The notes beneath the pieces were generated by a model, which saw only the letters and a list, made by a program, of their open reading frames with translations, was not told the origin of the DNA and made no database searches. Of a stretch of DNA of 64,000 nt, positions 15,543 through 24,645 are shown piece after piece. Source of the stretch: Paucibacter_B soli (GTDB lineage: Bacteria; Pseudomonadota; Gammaproteobacteria; Burkholderiales; Burkholderiaceae_C). The number at the start of each line of letters is the position of its first letter. Position 1 is the first letter of the stretch. The stretch covers positions 682,001 through 746,000 of the forward strand of contig NZ_JBBHJW010000001.1 in the NCBI RefSeq assembly GCF_037482845.1, in the 5' to 3' direction. Both the position numbers and the translations under genes were made by a program.

Positions 15543-17216
15543 TCAGTCCAACGCCAGCACCGCATCCGCCCCCCGCATCGGCATCGCCGCATGCAGCGCT
15601 TTTTCCCCCGCCTTGTCATAACGCAGCTCCAGCCGCCGCCCATCGTCGGTCACGCGCAACCAGGCAAAACCATCGCCGGGATGGTCCTGCCATTCGCCGA
15701 CCTCGCAGCACAGCAGTTCGGGGTGGCGCTGCTGCGCGAGGGCCTCGGGAGTCAGGCCGGTCGCGGCGTCAATGCCGAATACCTCCGGCGCGGCGAACTC
15801 CTCGGGTGCGGTGACGGCAAAGGGCCAGGGCGCATAGAGCGCCGAGCTGTGGATGGAATGCAGGCGCAGGCTGGGGCCCTGGCCATCGGCGCGGCGCAGC
15901 TCGGCGCTGACATGGCCGGAGCGGTGCTCGTCGCCGGAGAGGAAGACCACGCCGCTGGCGCGCTGGCGCCAGAGTTCGGCCAGCAGCCATTGCTGGCTCG
16001 CCGGGTAGCCGCACCAGGCATCGGAGCGCAGCGAACCCGACACATGCGCGGCACTGGCGCGCCGGCGCGGCAGCAGCAGCGCGCCGCTGAGCACAAAACG
16101 CGGACGGCCGGCGCTGGCCTGCAACCAGGCGCTGAAGGCCTGGCGCTGCGCGGCGCCGATCATCTGCGCCTCGGCCACGCGCGCCACCGTGCGGGGCTCG
16201 CGCTCGAGCCGGGTGTCGGCGATGAAGAAGGAGGCGGCGCCACGCCAGTCGAAGCTGTGCCAGAAGCGCTGCGGCGAGCCCTGCGGGCGCTGGCCATCGG
16301 GCTCCCAGCGGTATTGCCAGGCGGCGGTGCGCGCGCTGGCGGTGTAGGCGCCGGGGTCCTGGCTGCCATCGGGTCGCAGGCAGGGCTCGCAGGCGTCCTG
16401 CACCTCGTGGTCGTCGGGCGCGTGCACGATGCGCGCCAGCGTGGGCGGCAGGTGGCGCGCCAGGCCGGCCTTGAACTGCTGGTAGGGCCGTGCATAGCGC
16501 TCGGCGCTGGTGCTGGGATCGGCCAGGCCACCGCTGGCATCGGCATAGATCTCGTCACCGGCGATCAAGAGCAGCGAGACCTTGCGACCGTCCGGATGCT
16601 GGCGGCAGAAGGCCAGCAGCCGCGCCATCGCGGCGTCTGCAGGGCTGGCCAGCGCGGGGTCGCGTTCGGCGCCGCGGCTCACGTCCAGCAGGCCGGGCGG
16701 GTACTGGCAGGCGGCGAGCAGAAAGCTCAAGCCCTCGGCCTCGATCTCGGCAGAAGGGCTGGGCACAAAGGCATGCGCCCATTCGCTGGGTGCTTGCTGC
16801 TGCAGCAGTTCGGCTATCGCCAGGTCCAGGTCCTGCTCACGCAGATCGGCCAGGGTGGCGCCGTTGCCGCCCTCCTCGGCGTCGGCACGCGGGTCGAGGT
16901 AGATGAACAGGCATAGCAGGCCGGTGTCGGGCCCGGCCGGGAAGTGGCGCAGCGCGAGCGCATGGCGCAGCGGCTCGCCGGGACAGGCCGCGGGCTCAGC
17001 TCGGAACAGCTCGCTGTGCACGGGTGCGCGCACACGCTCGAAGCGATCGCCACCCCGCCAGCGCACCGGCACCCAGGCCCACAGGCGCGGCCAGCCCTGC
17101 TCGGGCTTGAGCGCGGTGAGCAGCTGCATGTGGGAAGAAAAGTCGTCGGGGTCGGGCGCGCGCTCGACGCGGTGCCAGGGTGCGTGCGCGCACAGCACCG
17201 ATTTATGTTCACGCAT
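15543..17216 (-). CDS. PhoD-like metallophosphoesterase, cytoplasmic
   Basis: 557 residues from the ATG at 17216, which overlaps the stop of the GMC fusion gene by eight bases. Metal-binding motifs of the PhoD branch of calcineurin-like phosphoesterases are present: LLIAGDEIYAD, IVHAPDDHEVQDA, FFIADTRLER and VVFLSGDEHRSGH. There is no Tat or Sec signal, unlike the other two PhoD-like proteins in this window, and the N-terminal ~170 residues form a domain without the usual Ig-like entry. It is the last gene of an overlapping operon with a hybrid kinase and a GMC-hydrolase fusion. The substrate is unknown. Confidence 0.82.
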   Translation of the reverse strand: MREHKSVLCAHAPWHRVERAPDPDDFSSHMQLLTALKPEQGWPRLWAWVPVRWRGGDRFERVRAPVHSELFRAEPAACPGEPLRHALALRHFPAGPDTGLLCLFIYLDPRADAEEGGNGATLADLREQDLDLAIAELLQQQAPSEWAHAFVPSPSAEIEAEGLSFLLAACQYPPGLLDVSRGAERDPALASPADAAMARLLAFCRQHPDGRKVSLLLIAGDEIYADASGGLADPSTSAERYARPYQQFKAGLARHLPPTLARIVHAPDDHEVQDACEPCLRPDGSQDPGAYTASARTAAWQYRWEPDGQRPQGSPQRFWHSFDWRGAASFFIADTRLEREPRTVARVAEAQMIGAAQRQAFSAWLQASAGRPRFVLSGALLLPRRRASAAHVSGSLRSDAWCGYPASQQWLLAELWRQRASGVVFLSGDEHRSGHVSAELRRADGQGPSLRLHSIHSSALYAPWPFAVTAPEEFAAPEVFGIDAATGLTPEALAQQRHPELLCCEVGEWQDHPGDGFAWLRVTDDGRRLELRYDKAGEKALHAAMPMRGADAVLALD

Positions 17217-20200
17217 CGGCAGCGCCCTCCTGCTTGAGGAACTCGATGATGGCGGGGAACACCTTGGTGGCGGCATGCCGGCCGATCAGGCAGTCCTGAT
17301 GCCCATGCTCGGGCACCACCACATAGCGGTAGCGGCCGGGGGCCACATGGGCATAGAGGTCGGCGGTGAGCTCGCCGCTTTCGGCCTGGCACAGGCCGTT
17401 GTCCTGCCCATGCACCGAGAGCACCGGAAAGGCCTGCAGCAGGGCCAGGCTCTTGGAGAGATCGTCGAGGTAGACGCTGGCGCCCTGCCAGTCGGTGATC
17501 TCGTTGGCACGCGCGAAGTTGATCGCCTGGGCCACGGTGTCCAGGCTGAGCGGGCCGAAATGGTCGTCGATATGGTCGAACACCGGCTGGTCCACATTGC
17601 CGATCGCGAAGTCGCGGCCGTACAGCATGTCCATGCGGTGGCGCGTGCGCACCCAGGGCGTGCGCGCGATGCTGGGCGGCGGCGGGTTCTCGATGTCGTA
17701 CTCGCCGTCGGGGTAAGGCAGGGTGGCCAGCAATCTATCCATGAGCTGGTCGAGCAGGGTCTGCTCGCCCTCGGGCCGGAAGGCATAGTCCTGCAGCGGC
17801 AGATAGGGGCGCAGGTATTGCATCAGGTGCGCGCGCAAGGTGTTGGTGGGCGAGAAGATCAGCATCGGCGTGACCTGCGAGATCACCAGCTTGCTGATCT
17901 GGCGCTGCTCCAGCAGCGCGCGGCGCAGCGCGTAGAAATGTTCGATGCCCTTGTGCTCGCGCGGCTCCAGCAGCGCCATATGCAGCATCACCGAGCCCAT
18001 GCAATGCGCCAGCACCTGCAGCCGCGGCTGGCCGGTGGCGCGCAGGATATGGGCTATGGCCACCGGGATGTCGTTGAAGGCGGCCTCCTCGAAGGTCCAG
18101 GGCAGGCGCGCGGTGGGCATGCCGGCGCTGGTGCGCATGTCGACGATCCAGATGTCGTAGCCCTCGTCCCACAACAGCTTGGCCGGGCCGGGCTGCACCG
18201 AGTGATGGGCGAAGGTGGTGCCGCTGGCGCTGTAGCCATGGATCATCAGCAGCGGCATGGCGCCCGCGCACTTGCCGCGGTAGCGCGTGAGCCGGCAATA
18301 GACGGTGCGCTCGTCGTCGATGCTAGATTTTCGGCCTACCGGGCGGCGCTGCGCACCGGCCTCGCCCCAGCGCCCGGTGGGCAGTTCGACGATCTCGGGC
18401 GAGGGCAGGCCCGGCACTTCCTGCGGCAGGCGGCAGATCTCGCGCGGCGGGGCGGGGTCGGGCTGGCGCATGCTCCAGGCATGCAGGCCGATCAGCATGC
18501 GCGTGGCATAGGCCATCAGCGCGCCCACGTCGCGGATCGCGCTGGGCAGGTCCTGCGCCTGTGTCAGGCGCAGCAGTGGCACGCGCTGGCGCGCCAGGTA
18601 GTAGAGGTCCAGCTCCAGCTCGGCCTCGCGCTGGCCGGCCAGCGGCTCGAAGGGCGAGCCCGGCGCCAGATAGAGCCGGCTCATCTGCATCCAGGGGTTG
18701 GCACGCCGGCCGTAGCCGATGCGCTTGCTGCCGCGCAATTCCAGCCCCACCAGGCCGATGGCCCAGACCGGCAGGCGGCCAGCCTCGGGCGCGGGGTGGC
18801 CCACCGTCAGCCGGTAGTCCATCAGGCGCTGCTCGCCCGCATGGCTGGCCAGGTGCCAGGCATTGCGGGCCTGCGCCCAGAGTCTTGCCCACAGACCACG
18901 GCCCGGCTGCGCCGGGGCCCTCCCGGCAAGCTCATCCTGCAGCGCGAACACCATGTCGCGCCAGCCGCGGTTCATGAACCAGGCGTAGAGGCCGCGCAGG
19001 CGCCGCTTGAGCGGCCCGCTGGGCGCGCGATGAAAGATCGCCAGCTCGGCACTGGCGAGCGGCGCACACCAGCGCGCATCTTCGTCGCGGCGCTCGGCAT
19101 GCATCCAGAGCTTGCCCTCGCCGGGGCGGCGCTCGCGCGCCACCACCATATAGAGGCCGGGCGCGTCGGGGTCGGGCTCGGCGTCAAACAGACGCAGCAT
19201 GCCCCGGCCCTGCCCGGCGTCTATGCGCAGCGCCCGCTCGGGGCCCGGCCGCAGCAGCTGGCGCAAGGGCAGCTCGCCGTAGACGAAGCTCAGCTCCAGG
19301 TACTTGACCTCGCCGCCGGGCGCGCCGGGCAGGCGCACAAAGCCGGCCATGCGCTCGCGGAACTCGGCCAGCGTGGGCAGGCCGGGTCGGTGCATGGGGG
19401 CGCGGTAAAACGGCCGCGGGCCCTGCAGCGCCGGCGGCGACGCGGCTGCGGCCGCGGCCTGCTGCTGCAGCCCCCATTGCTCGCGCAGCCCGCCCGGCGC
19501 GGCCACGGCGCGCAGCGCCAGCGCGCTGATGGTGAGTGCCGGGTTGATGCCCAGGGCGGTGGGCATGATGGCGCCGTCCAGCACCGCCAGCCCGGGATAG
19601 ACCTCGCTGCCCTGGCCCGTATAGACCTGACCCCATTGATTCACCACGCCCGCCGCGGCGCTGTCGGCCATGCCGCAGCCGCCCAGCGGGTGCACCGTGA
19701 GCATGGGCCCGCGCGCGCTGCCGAGCAGGAATTCCAGCTCGGCCGGCAGCAGCCGCCAGGCCGGATTGGCGAGCAGGCGCGCGCCCTGCGTGGCCAGGCG
19801 CTCGGCCAGCCAGCGGTGGCGCGCATCGACCTCGCCATCGTCCTTGAGCGCCGGCCAATGCACGCCCAGCACGCCGCTCTCCGGGGCCTTGCCGTCCTCG
19901 CCGACATTGGATGCGGGCAGGCGCAACTCGCCAGCGGCGGCGTCCAGGCCCATGATGGCCAACGCCACGCTGCGCAAGCTGCGCGCGGGGTCGATCGCAA
20001 AGGGGTCGTCAAAGGGCGCGCGCCCGCCGACATGCCGGCCCTCGTCGCCACGCGCCAGGCCGTCGAGCGTGCCCGCGAGCGCAAAGCTTTCCTCCCAGAC
20101 CCAGCGCAGCGCGCCGGGGATGGCCAGGTCCTCGACCACAAAGCCCTTGCCGCTGTCGAGCAGGCCGGTGATGGTGGGGCCGACGCCGCGCTCGGCCGGT

Positions 20201-21291
20201 GCCTGGTCTTCATCGGCGCAGCCATGCAGCGCCTGCGCCGCATCCACCGCCGCGGCCAGCACATCGCCATTGCCCGAGAAGCGCTGGCCCAGACAGCTTG
20301 ACAAGGCCAGGCCGGCGGCGCGCGAACGCAGCAGGATTTCGGTGGAGCCGAGGCTGCCCGCGGCGAGGATGACGCGGCGCGCACGCAGGCGCAGCGGCGC
20401 GGGTTCGCGCGCACGCAGCTGCTCGTCGGTGTGCTGCAGCTGCAGCTCCCAGCCGCCGCCCGCCGCGGGCAGCAGCAGCTCGACGGTGGCGCCGGTAAAA
20501 ATCTGCACACCGGCTTGCGCGGCCTGCAGCAGCAGATTGGTGTCCAGCGATTCCTTGGCGCCGGCATTGCAGCCGGTGGCGCAGTCGCCGCAGGCGATGC
20601 AGCGTTCCAGCGCCAGGCCGGCCGCGCTCTTGGGCCGCTCGGCCAGGGCCACGGTGATGCGTGCCGCGCGCGCCTGGGCGTCCGTGCCGGCCAGGCCTTG
20701 CAGCCAATCCAGGCGGCGCGGCTGGTAGCCCTGCAAGCGCGCGATGGTGTTGCCCTGGCTGCCCAGGAGCCCATGCGCGCGCTCGTACCAGGCCTGCAGC
20801 GGCGCCGCCTCGCTGCGCAGCGCGGCGGGCCAGGGCGCTTGCGCGAACACCGCCGGCGCGGCCGGCTCCATCACGCCGGCGTTGATGAGCGAGCCACCGC
20901 CCAGGCCGTTGGCCAGCACCACCGTCATGTCGGGGCCCAGGCGGATGTCGAACAAGCCCTCGCGCCGGCCCTTGGGGGCCTGGAAACCGGGGCCGCTGAA
21001 GCGCACCGCGCCGGGCAGATCGGCCAGGCGCGCCGGGAAGGCACCGGGCAGGTATTCGCGCCCGCGCTCCAGCAGGGCGATGCGCAAGGGCTGGTCTTGC
21101 GCATCCAGGCTGCCGGCCAGCTCGGCCGCGGCCACCGCCGCGCCATAGCCGCTGCCGACGATCAGCAGGTCGAAGTCGAACGCGGGCCGCGCGCCCGCGC
21201 GCTCGGCCTGCAGCAGCTCCCACCACAGGCGCTCCAGGCCCTGCGAGAGCCAGCGCTGCGCTTGCCTGGGCTCAGATGCCGGGCCCGTCAT
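17209..21291 (-). CDS. GMC-family FAD oxidoreductase fused to alpha/beta hydrolase
   Basis: 1360 residues from the ATG at 21291. Part 1 (to about 580) is a GMC/cholesterol-oxidase-like flavoprotein: the FAD-binding GSGYG at 46-50, GLGGGSLINAGV, a cysteine cluster CIACGDCATGC that resembles an Fe-S motif, and the C-terminal HPLGGCGMADS with a late GINPALTISALALRAV. A middle region of about 350 residues (FVRLPGAPGG..., RLYLAPGSPFEP) is less clear. Part 2 (about 1010-1360) is an alpha/beta hydrolase: MLMIHGYSASG-like oxyanion loop, nucleophile elbow AHCMGS with Cys1097 at the usual Ser position, VHGQDN acid and EHGHQD histidine. It overlaps the upstream kinase gene by 20 bases and the downstream PhoD-like gene by eight. 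The substrate may be a sterol or long-chain alcohol/ester, by family inference. Confidence 0.85.
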   Translation of the reverse strand: MTGPASEPRQAQRWLSQGLERLWWELLQAERAGARPAFDFDLLIVGSGYGAAVAAAELAGSLDAQDQPLRIALLERGREYLPGAFPARLADLPGAVRFSGPGFQAPKGRREGLFDIRLGPDMTVVLANGLGGGSLINAGVMEPAAPAVFAQAPWPAALRSEAAPLQAWYERAHGLLGSQGNTIARLQGYQPRRLDWLQGLAGTDAQARAARITVALAERPKSAAGLALERCIACGDCATGCNAGAKESLDTNLLLQAAQAGVQIFTGATVELLLPAAGGGWELQLQHTDEQLRAREPAPLRLRARRVILAAGSLGSTEILLRSRAAGLALSSCLGQRFSGNGDVLAAAVDAAQALHGCADEDQAPAERGVGPTITGLLDSGKGFVVEDLAIPGALRWVWEESFALAGTLDGLARGDEGRHVGGRAPFDDPFAIDPARSLRSVALAIMGLDAAAGELRLPASNVGEDGKAPESGVLGVHWPALKDDGEVDARHRWLAERLATQGARLLANPAWRLLPAELEFLLGSARGPMLTVHPLGGCGMADSAAAGVVNQWGQVYTGQGSEVYPGLAVLDGAIMPTALGINPALTISALALRAVAAPGGLREQWGLQQQAAAAAASPPALQGPRPFYRAPMHRPGLPTLAEFRERMAGFVRLPGAPGGEVKYLELSFVYGELPLRQLLRPGPERALRIDAGQGRGMLRLFDAEPDPDAPGLYMVVARERRPGEGKLWMHAERRDEDARWCAPLASAELAIFHRAPSGPLKRRLRGLYAWFMNRGWRDMVFALQDELAGRAPAQPGRGLWARLWAQARNAWHLASHAGEQRLMDYRLTVGHPAPEAGRLPVWAIGLVGLELRGSKRIGYGRRANPWMQMSRLYLAPGSPFEPLAGQREAELELDLYYLARQRVPLLRLTQAQDLPSAIRDVGALMAYATRMLIGLHAWSMRQPDPAPPREICRLPQEVPGLPSPEIVELPTGRWGEAGAQRRPVGRKSSIDDERTVYCRLTRYRGKCAGAMPLLMIHGYSASGTTFAHHSVQPGPAKLLWDEGYDIWIVDMRTSAGMPTARLPWTFEEAAFNDIPVAIAHILRATGQPRLQVLAHCMGSVMLHMALLEPREHKGIEHFYALRRALLEQRQISKLVISQVTPMLIFSPTNTLRAHLMQYLRPYLPLQDYAFRPEGEQTLLDQLMDRLLATLPYPDGEYDIENPPPPSIARTPWVRTRHRMDMLYGRDFAIGNVDQPVFDHIDDHFGPLSLDTVAQAINFARANEITDWQGASVYLDDLSKSLALLQAFPVLSVHGQDNGLCQAESGELTADLYAHVAPGRYRYVVVPEHGHQDCLIGRHAATKVFPAIIEFLKQEGAADA

Positions 21292-23047
21292 AGGAAGCCG
21301 ACGATGACCGGGCGGCCGCCAGCGCCGCCTGCATGGCCGCAATCAACTGCTCTTGCGAGACCGGCTTGTGCAGCAGGATCAGGCCCGCCGCATGGGCCTC
21401 GCGCAGGCGCTCGGGCGCGGTGTCGCCGCTGATCAGCACCGCGGGCAGATCGGGCACGGCGCTGCGCAGCGAGCGCACCGCGGCAATGCCGTCCTCGCCC
21501 GCGCGCAGGCGGTAGTCCACCAGGGCGATGTCGGGGCGCGCCGCCAGGCTCTTGAGCAGGCCCTCGCGCGTGCCGCTGGCGCCCACCACCTCGCAGCCAT
21601 GCGCGCTCAGCAGGGTCTGCATGGCCAGGCGCACCGGCTCCTCGTCGTCGATCACCAGCACGCGCAGCGGCGGCAGGCCCAGCTCGGGCGTGCCGCCCTG
21701 CTCGGCGCTGACGGCGCTGCCGGCCTCGGTGGCGGCGATGCTGAGCTTGAACGAGCTGCCCAGGCCCTGCACCGAGCGCAGCTCCAGGTGCAGGTCCAGC
21801 AGGTCGACCAGGCGGCTGACGATGGACAGGCCCAGGCCCAGGCCCTTGTTGCGGTCGCGTTCGGGGTTGCCAATCTGGTAGAACTCATCGAACACGCGCG
21901 CCTGCTCATGTTCGGCAATGCCGGCGCCGGTATCGCGCACCTCGATGATCCAGACCTCGTCGCCCTCGCTGACCTCGACCACCACCTCGCCGACCTGGGT
22001 GTATTTGATGGCGTTGTCGAGCAGGTTGCGCACCACGCGCTCCAGCAGCACCGGGTCGCTCTCCACCCAGGCGCTGGGCGGGCATTGCAGGCTCAGGCCC
22101 AGGTGCTTGCGCTGCGCCATCGGCAGAAATTCCTGGTAGAGCCGGGTCAGCCAGGGCTGCAGCGCCATCGCCTGGTTGTGCACCGGCACCACCTGGGCGT
22201 CGAGCTTGGAGATGTCCAGCAGCGCGTCCATCTGGCTGGACAGCGAACGCAGCGCCAGATTCATATTGGCGGCGATGTCGGCGGTGGGCTTGTCGAGCTG
22301 GCGCATCGCCAGCGCCGCGCCGAACAGCGAGAGCGTGTGCATGGGCTGGCGCAGATCGTGGCTGGCCGAGGCCAGGAAGCGCGTCTTGGCCAGCATCGCC
22401 TGCTCGGCCTGCGAGAGCGCCAGGCGCAGCTGCTGGTTGCTCTTGACCTGCTGCTGGCGTATCAGCACCGATTCGACGAAGACGCGGTAGGTGTCGCGCG
22501 CCAGCCCCGCCAGGATCAGGCCAAAGCCCAGGATCAGCAGGCTCAGCGCCCAATCCTCCCAGCCCAGGCCATGCGCACCGCCCACCAGCCAGGCCAGGCT
22601 GTTGGCCAGGGTGAGCGGCACCAGGAAGGCACGGAACACCGGCGCATTGCCCGCGGTGGAGGCCACCGCGCCGGCGCACAGGCCCAGCAGCAAGAGGGTC
22701 TGCACCATGCGCTGGTAGTCGCTCATGGCGGGGGCGAAGGCGAGCGAAAGCGTGAACACCAGGCCGTTCAGCAGGCTCAGGCCCACCGCCCATTGCAGGC
22801 GCTTGTCCACCGGCACCTGCTGCATGGCGGGCAGGCGCCCGAGCAGCACCCAGCGCAGCGCCAGCACCGCGAACACCAGGGCCACCCAGCCCACCGGCAG
22901 CCATAGCGGCAGGCGTGGCGCCGCCATGGCCGCGATCACCACTGCGCTGAGGCCCACCGGGTAGGGCATGCGCCGGCCCTGCCGGGCCAGCAACTGCAGG
23001 AGTTCGAGCTTGACGCTGTAGTCTTCTTGGAGCGGTTCGCGCGTCAT
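21272..23047 (-). CDS. Hybrid histidine kinase/response regulator
   Basis: 591 residues from the ATG at 23047. About six transmembrane helices occupy residues 25-185, followed by a coiled linker and HisKA with ASHDLRQPMH (His230). HATPase_c has NLLDNAIKYT, DTGAGIAEHE and GLGLGLSIV. A C-terminal receiver domain (LRVLVIDDEEPVR, phospho-acceptor in IALVDYRL, LLHKPVS) completes a membrane hybrid kinase with no output domain. The 3' end overlaps the start of the GMC fusion gene, so the two are probably co-transcribed and perhaps functionally linked. Confidence 0.9.
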   Translation of the reverse strand: MTREPLQEDYSVKLELLQLLARQGRRMPYPVGLSAVVIAAMAAPRLPLWLPVGWVALVFAVLALRWVLLGRLPAMQQVPVDKRLQWAVGLSLLNGLVFTLSLAFAPAMSDYQRMVQTLLLLGLCAGAVASTAGNAPVFRAFLVPLTLANSLAWLVGGAHGLGWEDWALSLLILGFGLILAGLARDTYRVFVESVLIRQQQVKSNQQLRLALSQAEQAMLAKTRFLASASHDLRQPMHTLSLFGAALAMRQLDKPTADIAANMNLALRSLSSQMDALLDISKLDAQVVPVHNQAMALQPWLTRLYQEFLPMAQRKHLGLSLQCPPSAWVESDPVLLERVVRNLLDNAIKYTQVGEVVVEVSEGDEVWIIEVRDTGAGIAEHEQARVFDEFYQIGNPERDRNKGLGLGLSIVSRLVDLLDLHLELRSVQGLGSSFKLSIAATEAGSAVSAEQGGTPELGLPPLRVLVIDDEEPVRLAMQTLLSAHGCEVVGASGTREGLLKSLAARPDIALVDYRLRAGEDGIAAVRSLRSAVPDLPAVLISGDTAPERLREAHAAGLILLHKPVSQEQLIAAMQAALAAARSSSASYDGPGI

Positions 23048-23306
23048 GCGGCCGGTGCTGCTTGGGGTTGTTGGGCAGGAGCCAATATAGCCCGAGCCGG
23101 CCGCGCGAGTAGCACCGCGCGCGCAACAAACGCAGCAGTTCATCGGCCGGCGTGGTAAAGCCGCTGCTGCACAAAAACTAAGCCGACCACCGCCGCCCTT
23201 GCGGGTCTTGGTGGTCGGCATAGCACTCCTCCCCTCGATCATCACGCTGAGGTCCAGGCAGCGCGTGATCTGGACTGCAGTATCTCGGTGCGGCCGGGCG
23301 GCGCCT

Positions 23307-23324
23307 ATCCCTCCGTGGAGGGAT
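23307..23324. repeat. Perfect 8-bp hairpin ATCCCTCC-GT-GGAGGGAT
   Basis: It lies about 20 bp downstream of the stop of the HD-domain gene (minus strand), in the 297-bp gap before the hybrid kinase start. No T-run follows on either strand. It may help end the HD transcript or act as a binding site; nothing else notable was seen in the gap. Confidence 0.4.
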
Positions 23325-23344
23325 GCGGGCCCGGTGCGCGCCGC

Positions 23345-23893
23345 TCAGGCGATGGCCAGGCGCTTGTTTGTGCGCTGTGCGCGCAACAGCTCCTGCATCA
23401 TGCCCAGGTAATAGGCCAGCGGCGGCGTGCGCTTGCCGGGTTGCCTGGCAAGCTCGTCCCAACGCCGCAGCTGCAGGGCCTCGCGCGCAAAGGGCCGGGT
23501 CATGAAGAGCAGCTTCTCCTCGCCGCTCATGGGCGATGCCGGGGTCAGGTCTTGCGCATGGCGCGCATCCGCGCTCAGCAGGTAGCGCCTGGCCTGCACA
23601 TGCAGGCGTATCGGCTCCAGCACGGTCAGGCCGAAGCCGCTGGCCAGCAGCGGCAGCGCGCGCAGCTCATGCTGGTCGTCGCGCAGCGCCTCGCCGGGGG
23701 CGGCGTCCATCAGCTGGCCGAGGTCGTGCAGCAGCGCGGCCACCACCAGATGGTGGTCGGCATCGGCCCACTCGGCCAGCTGTGCGCATTGCAGGGCATG
23801 GGCCAGCGCGCTGACGGGCTCATCGCGCTCGCCGCAGTAGCGCTGACCTCCGCGGCGCAGGAACAGCGCTTCGATCTTGCTGATCAGGTCCAT
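23345..23893 (-). CDS. HD-domain protein of the PhnZ/phosphonate-associated type
   Basis: 182 residues. The HD-domain ligands are His32 (AHALQCAQLAE), His56-Asp57 (ALLHDLGQLM) and later histidines (DDQHELR, IRLHVQARRYLL). The preceding YCGE, with Tyr19 and Glu22, corresponds to the Tyr/Glu pair that PhnZ uses in its mixed-valent di-iron active site for cleaving hydroxyphosphonates. The length and the C-terminal YYLGMMQELLRAQ also fit this family. No phosphonate transport or catabolism genes lie nearby, so the substrate is open. Confidence 0.8.
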   Translation of the reverse strand: MDLISKIEALFLRRGGQRYCGERDEPVSALAHALQCAQLAEWADADHHLVVAALLHDLGQLMDAAPGEALRDDQHELRALPLLASGFGLTVLEPIRLHVQARRYLLSADARHAQDLTPASPMSGEEKLLFMTRPFAREALQLRRWDELARQPGKRTPPLAYYLGMMQELLRAQRTNKRLAIA

Positions 23894-24074
23894 GACGGCT
23901 CACCTCCTTGGCTGGCGGCAGTCTGCGGCGCTGTGGTGACGCGGCTGTGACGCCGGGGCGTATGAGCGGCCTTGGCGTTCAAAAGCGCTGAATCTTGACC
24001 TCAAGCAAGCTGAACCACCGGCCGGCCGGAGCCAAGCACACTGAGCACATCGCAGCCAAGCCCTCGCCCGCACC

Positions 24075-24617
24075 ATGCCCAGCACGCCCAGCACCCGCCA
24101 CCATGGCCTCACCATCGCCCTGCACTGGGTGCTGGCACTGGCCATCGTGGGCGCCTTCGGCATGGGGCTCTACATGAGCGATCTGCCACTCTCGCCCACC
24201 CGCCTGAAGCTCTTCAACTGGCACAAATGGGCGGGCGTGACGATTCTGGCGCTGTCGGCGCTGCGCCTGCTGTGGCGCCTGGCCAAGCCGGCGCCGGCCG
24301 ATCTGCCCATGCCCGCCTGGCAGGCGCGCGCCGCCCACGCGGTGCACTGGCTGCTCTATCTGTGCTTTTTCGCCGTGCCGCTGTCGGGCTGGGCCTACAG
24401 CTCGGCCGCCGGCTTTCCCATCGTCTGGTTCGGCGTGCTGCCGCTGCCCGACTTCGTGCCGGTTGACAAGCCGCTGGCCGAGCTGATGAAGGCCTTGCAC
24501 CAGCAACTCGCCTGGCTGCTGGCCCTGCTGGTGCTGGCCCATGTGGCCGGCGCGCTCAAGCACCATTTCGTCGACAAGGACGACCTGTTGCAGCGCATGC
24601 TGCCGGGCCGCGCCTGA
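24075..24617 (+). CDS. Cytochrome b561
   Basis: 180 residues with four transmembrane helices. Conserved haem-ligand histidines are in HHGLTIALHWVLAL, NWHKWAG, AVHWLLYL and ALHQQLAWLL, as in prokaryotic di-haem b561 electron carriers (YodB/CybB type) of the inner membrane. It starts a three-gene plus-strand group with two YceI proteins, a recurrent arrangement in which b561 may exchange electrons with YceI-bound quinone; this last point is inference. Confidence 0.92.
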   Translation: MPSTPSTRHHGLTIALHWVLALAIVGAFGMGLYMSDLPLSPTRLKLFNWHKWAGVTILALSALRLLWRLAKPAPADLPMPAWQARAAHAVHWLLYLCFFAVPLSGWAYSSAAGFPIVWFGVLPLPDFVPVDKPLAELMKALHQQLAWLLALLVLAHVAGALKHHFVDKDDLLQRMLPGRA

Positions 24618-24645
24618 GCTTCTTAGCGACAACTTGCGAGAAACC

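Noticed and set aside
16903..20301. A 1132-residue open frame on the plus strand
   Set aside because: It is the antisense shadow of the GMC fusion and PhoD-like genes. The composition is Gln/His/Gly/Arg-rich without any domain, as expected for a complementary frame in high-GC DNA.
23307..23324. The hairpin after the HD gene as a rho-independent terminator
   Set aside because: It has no T-run on either strand, so it is kept only as a repeat.
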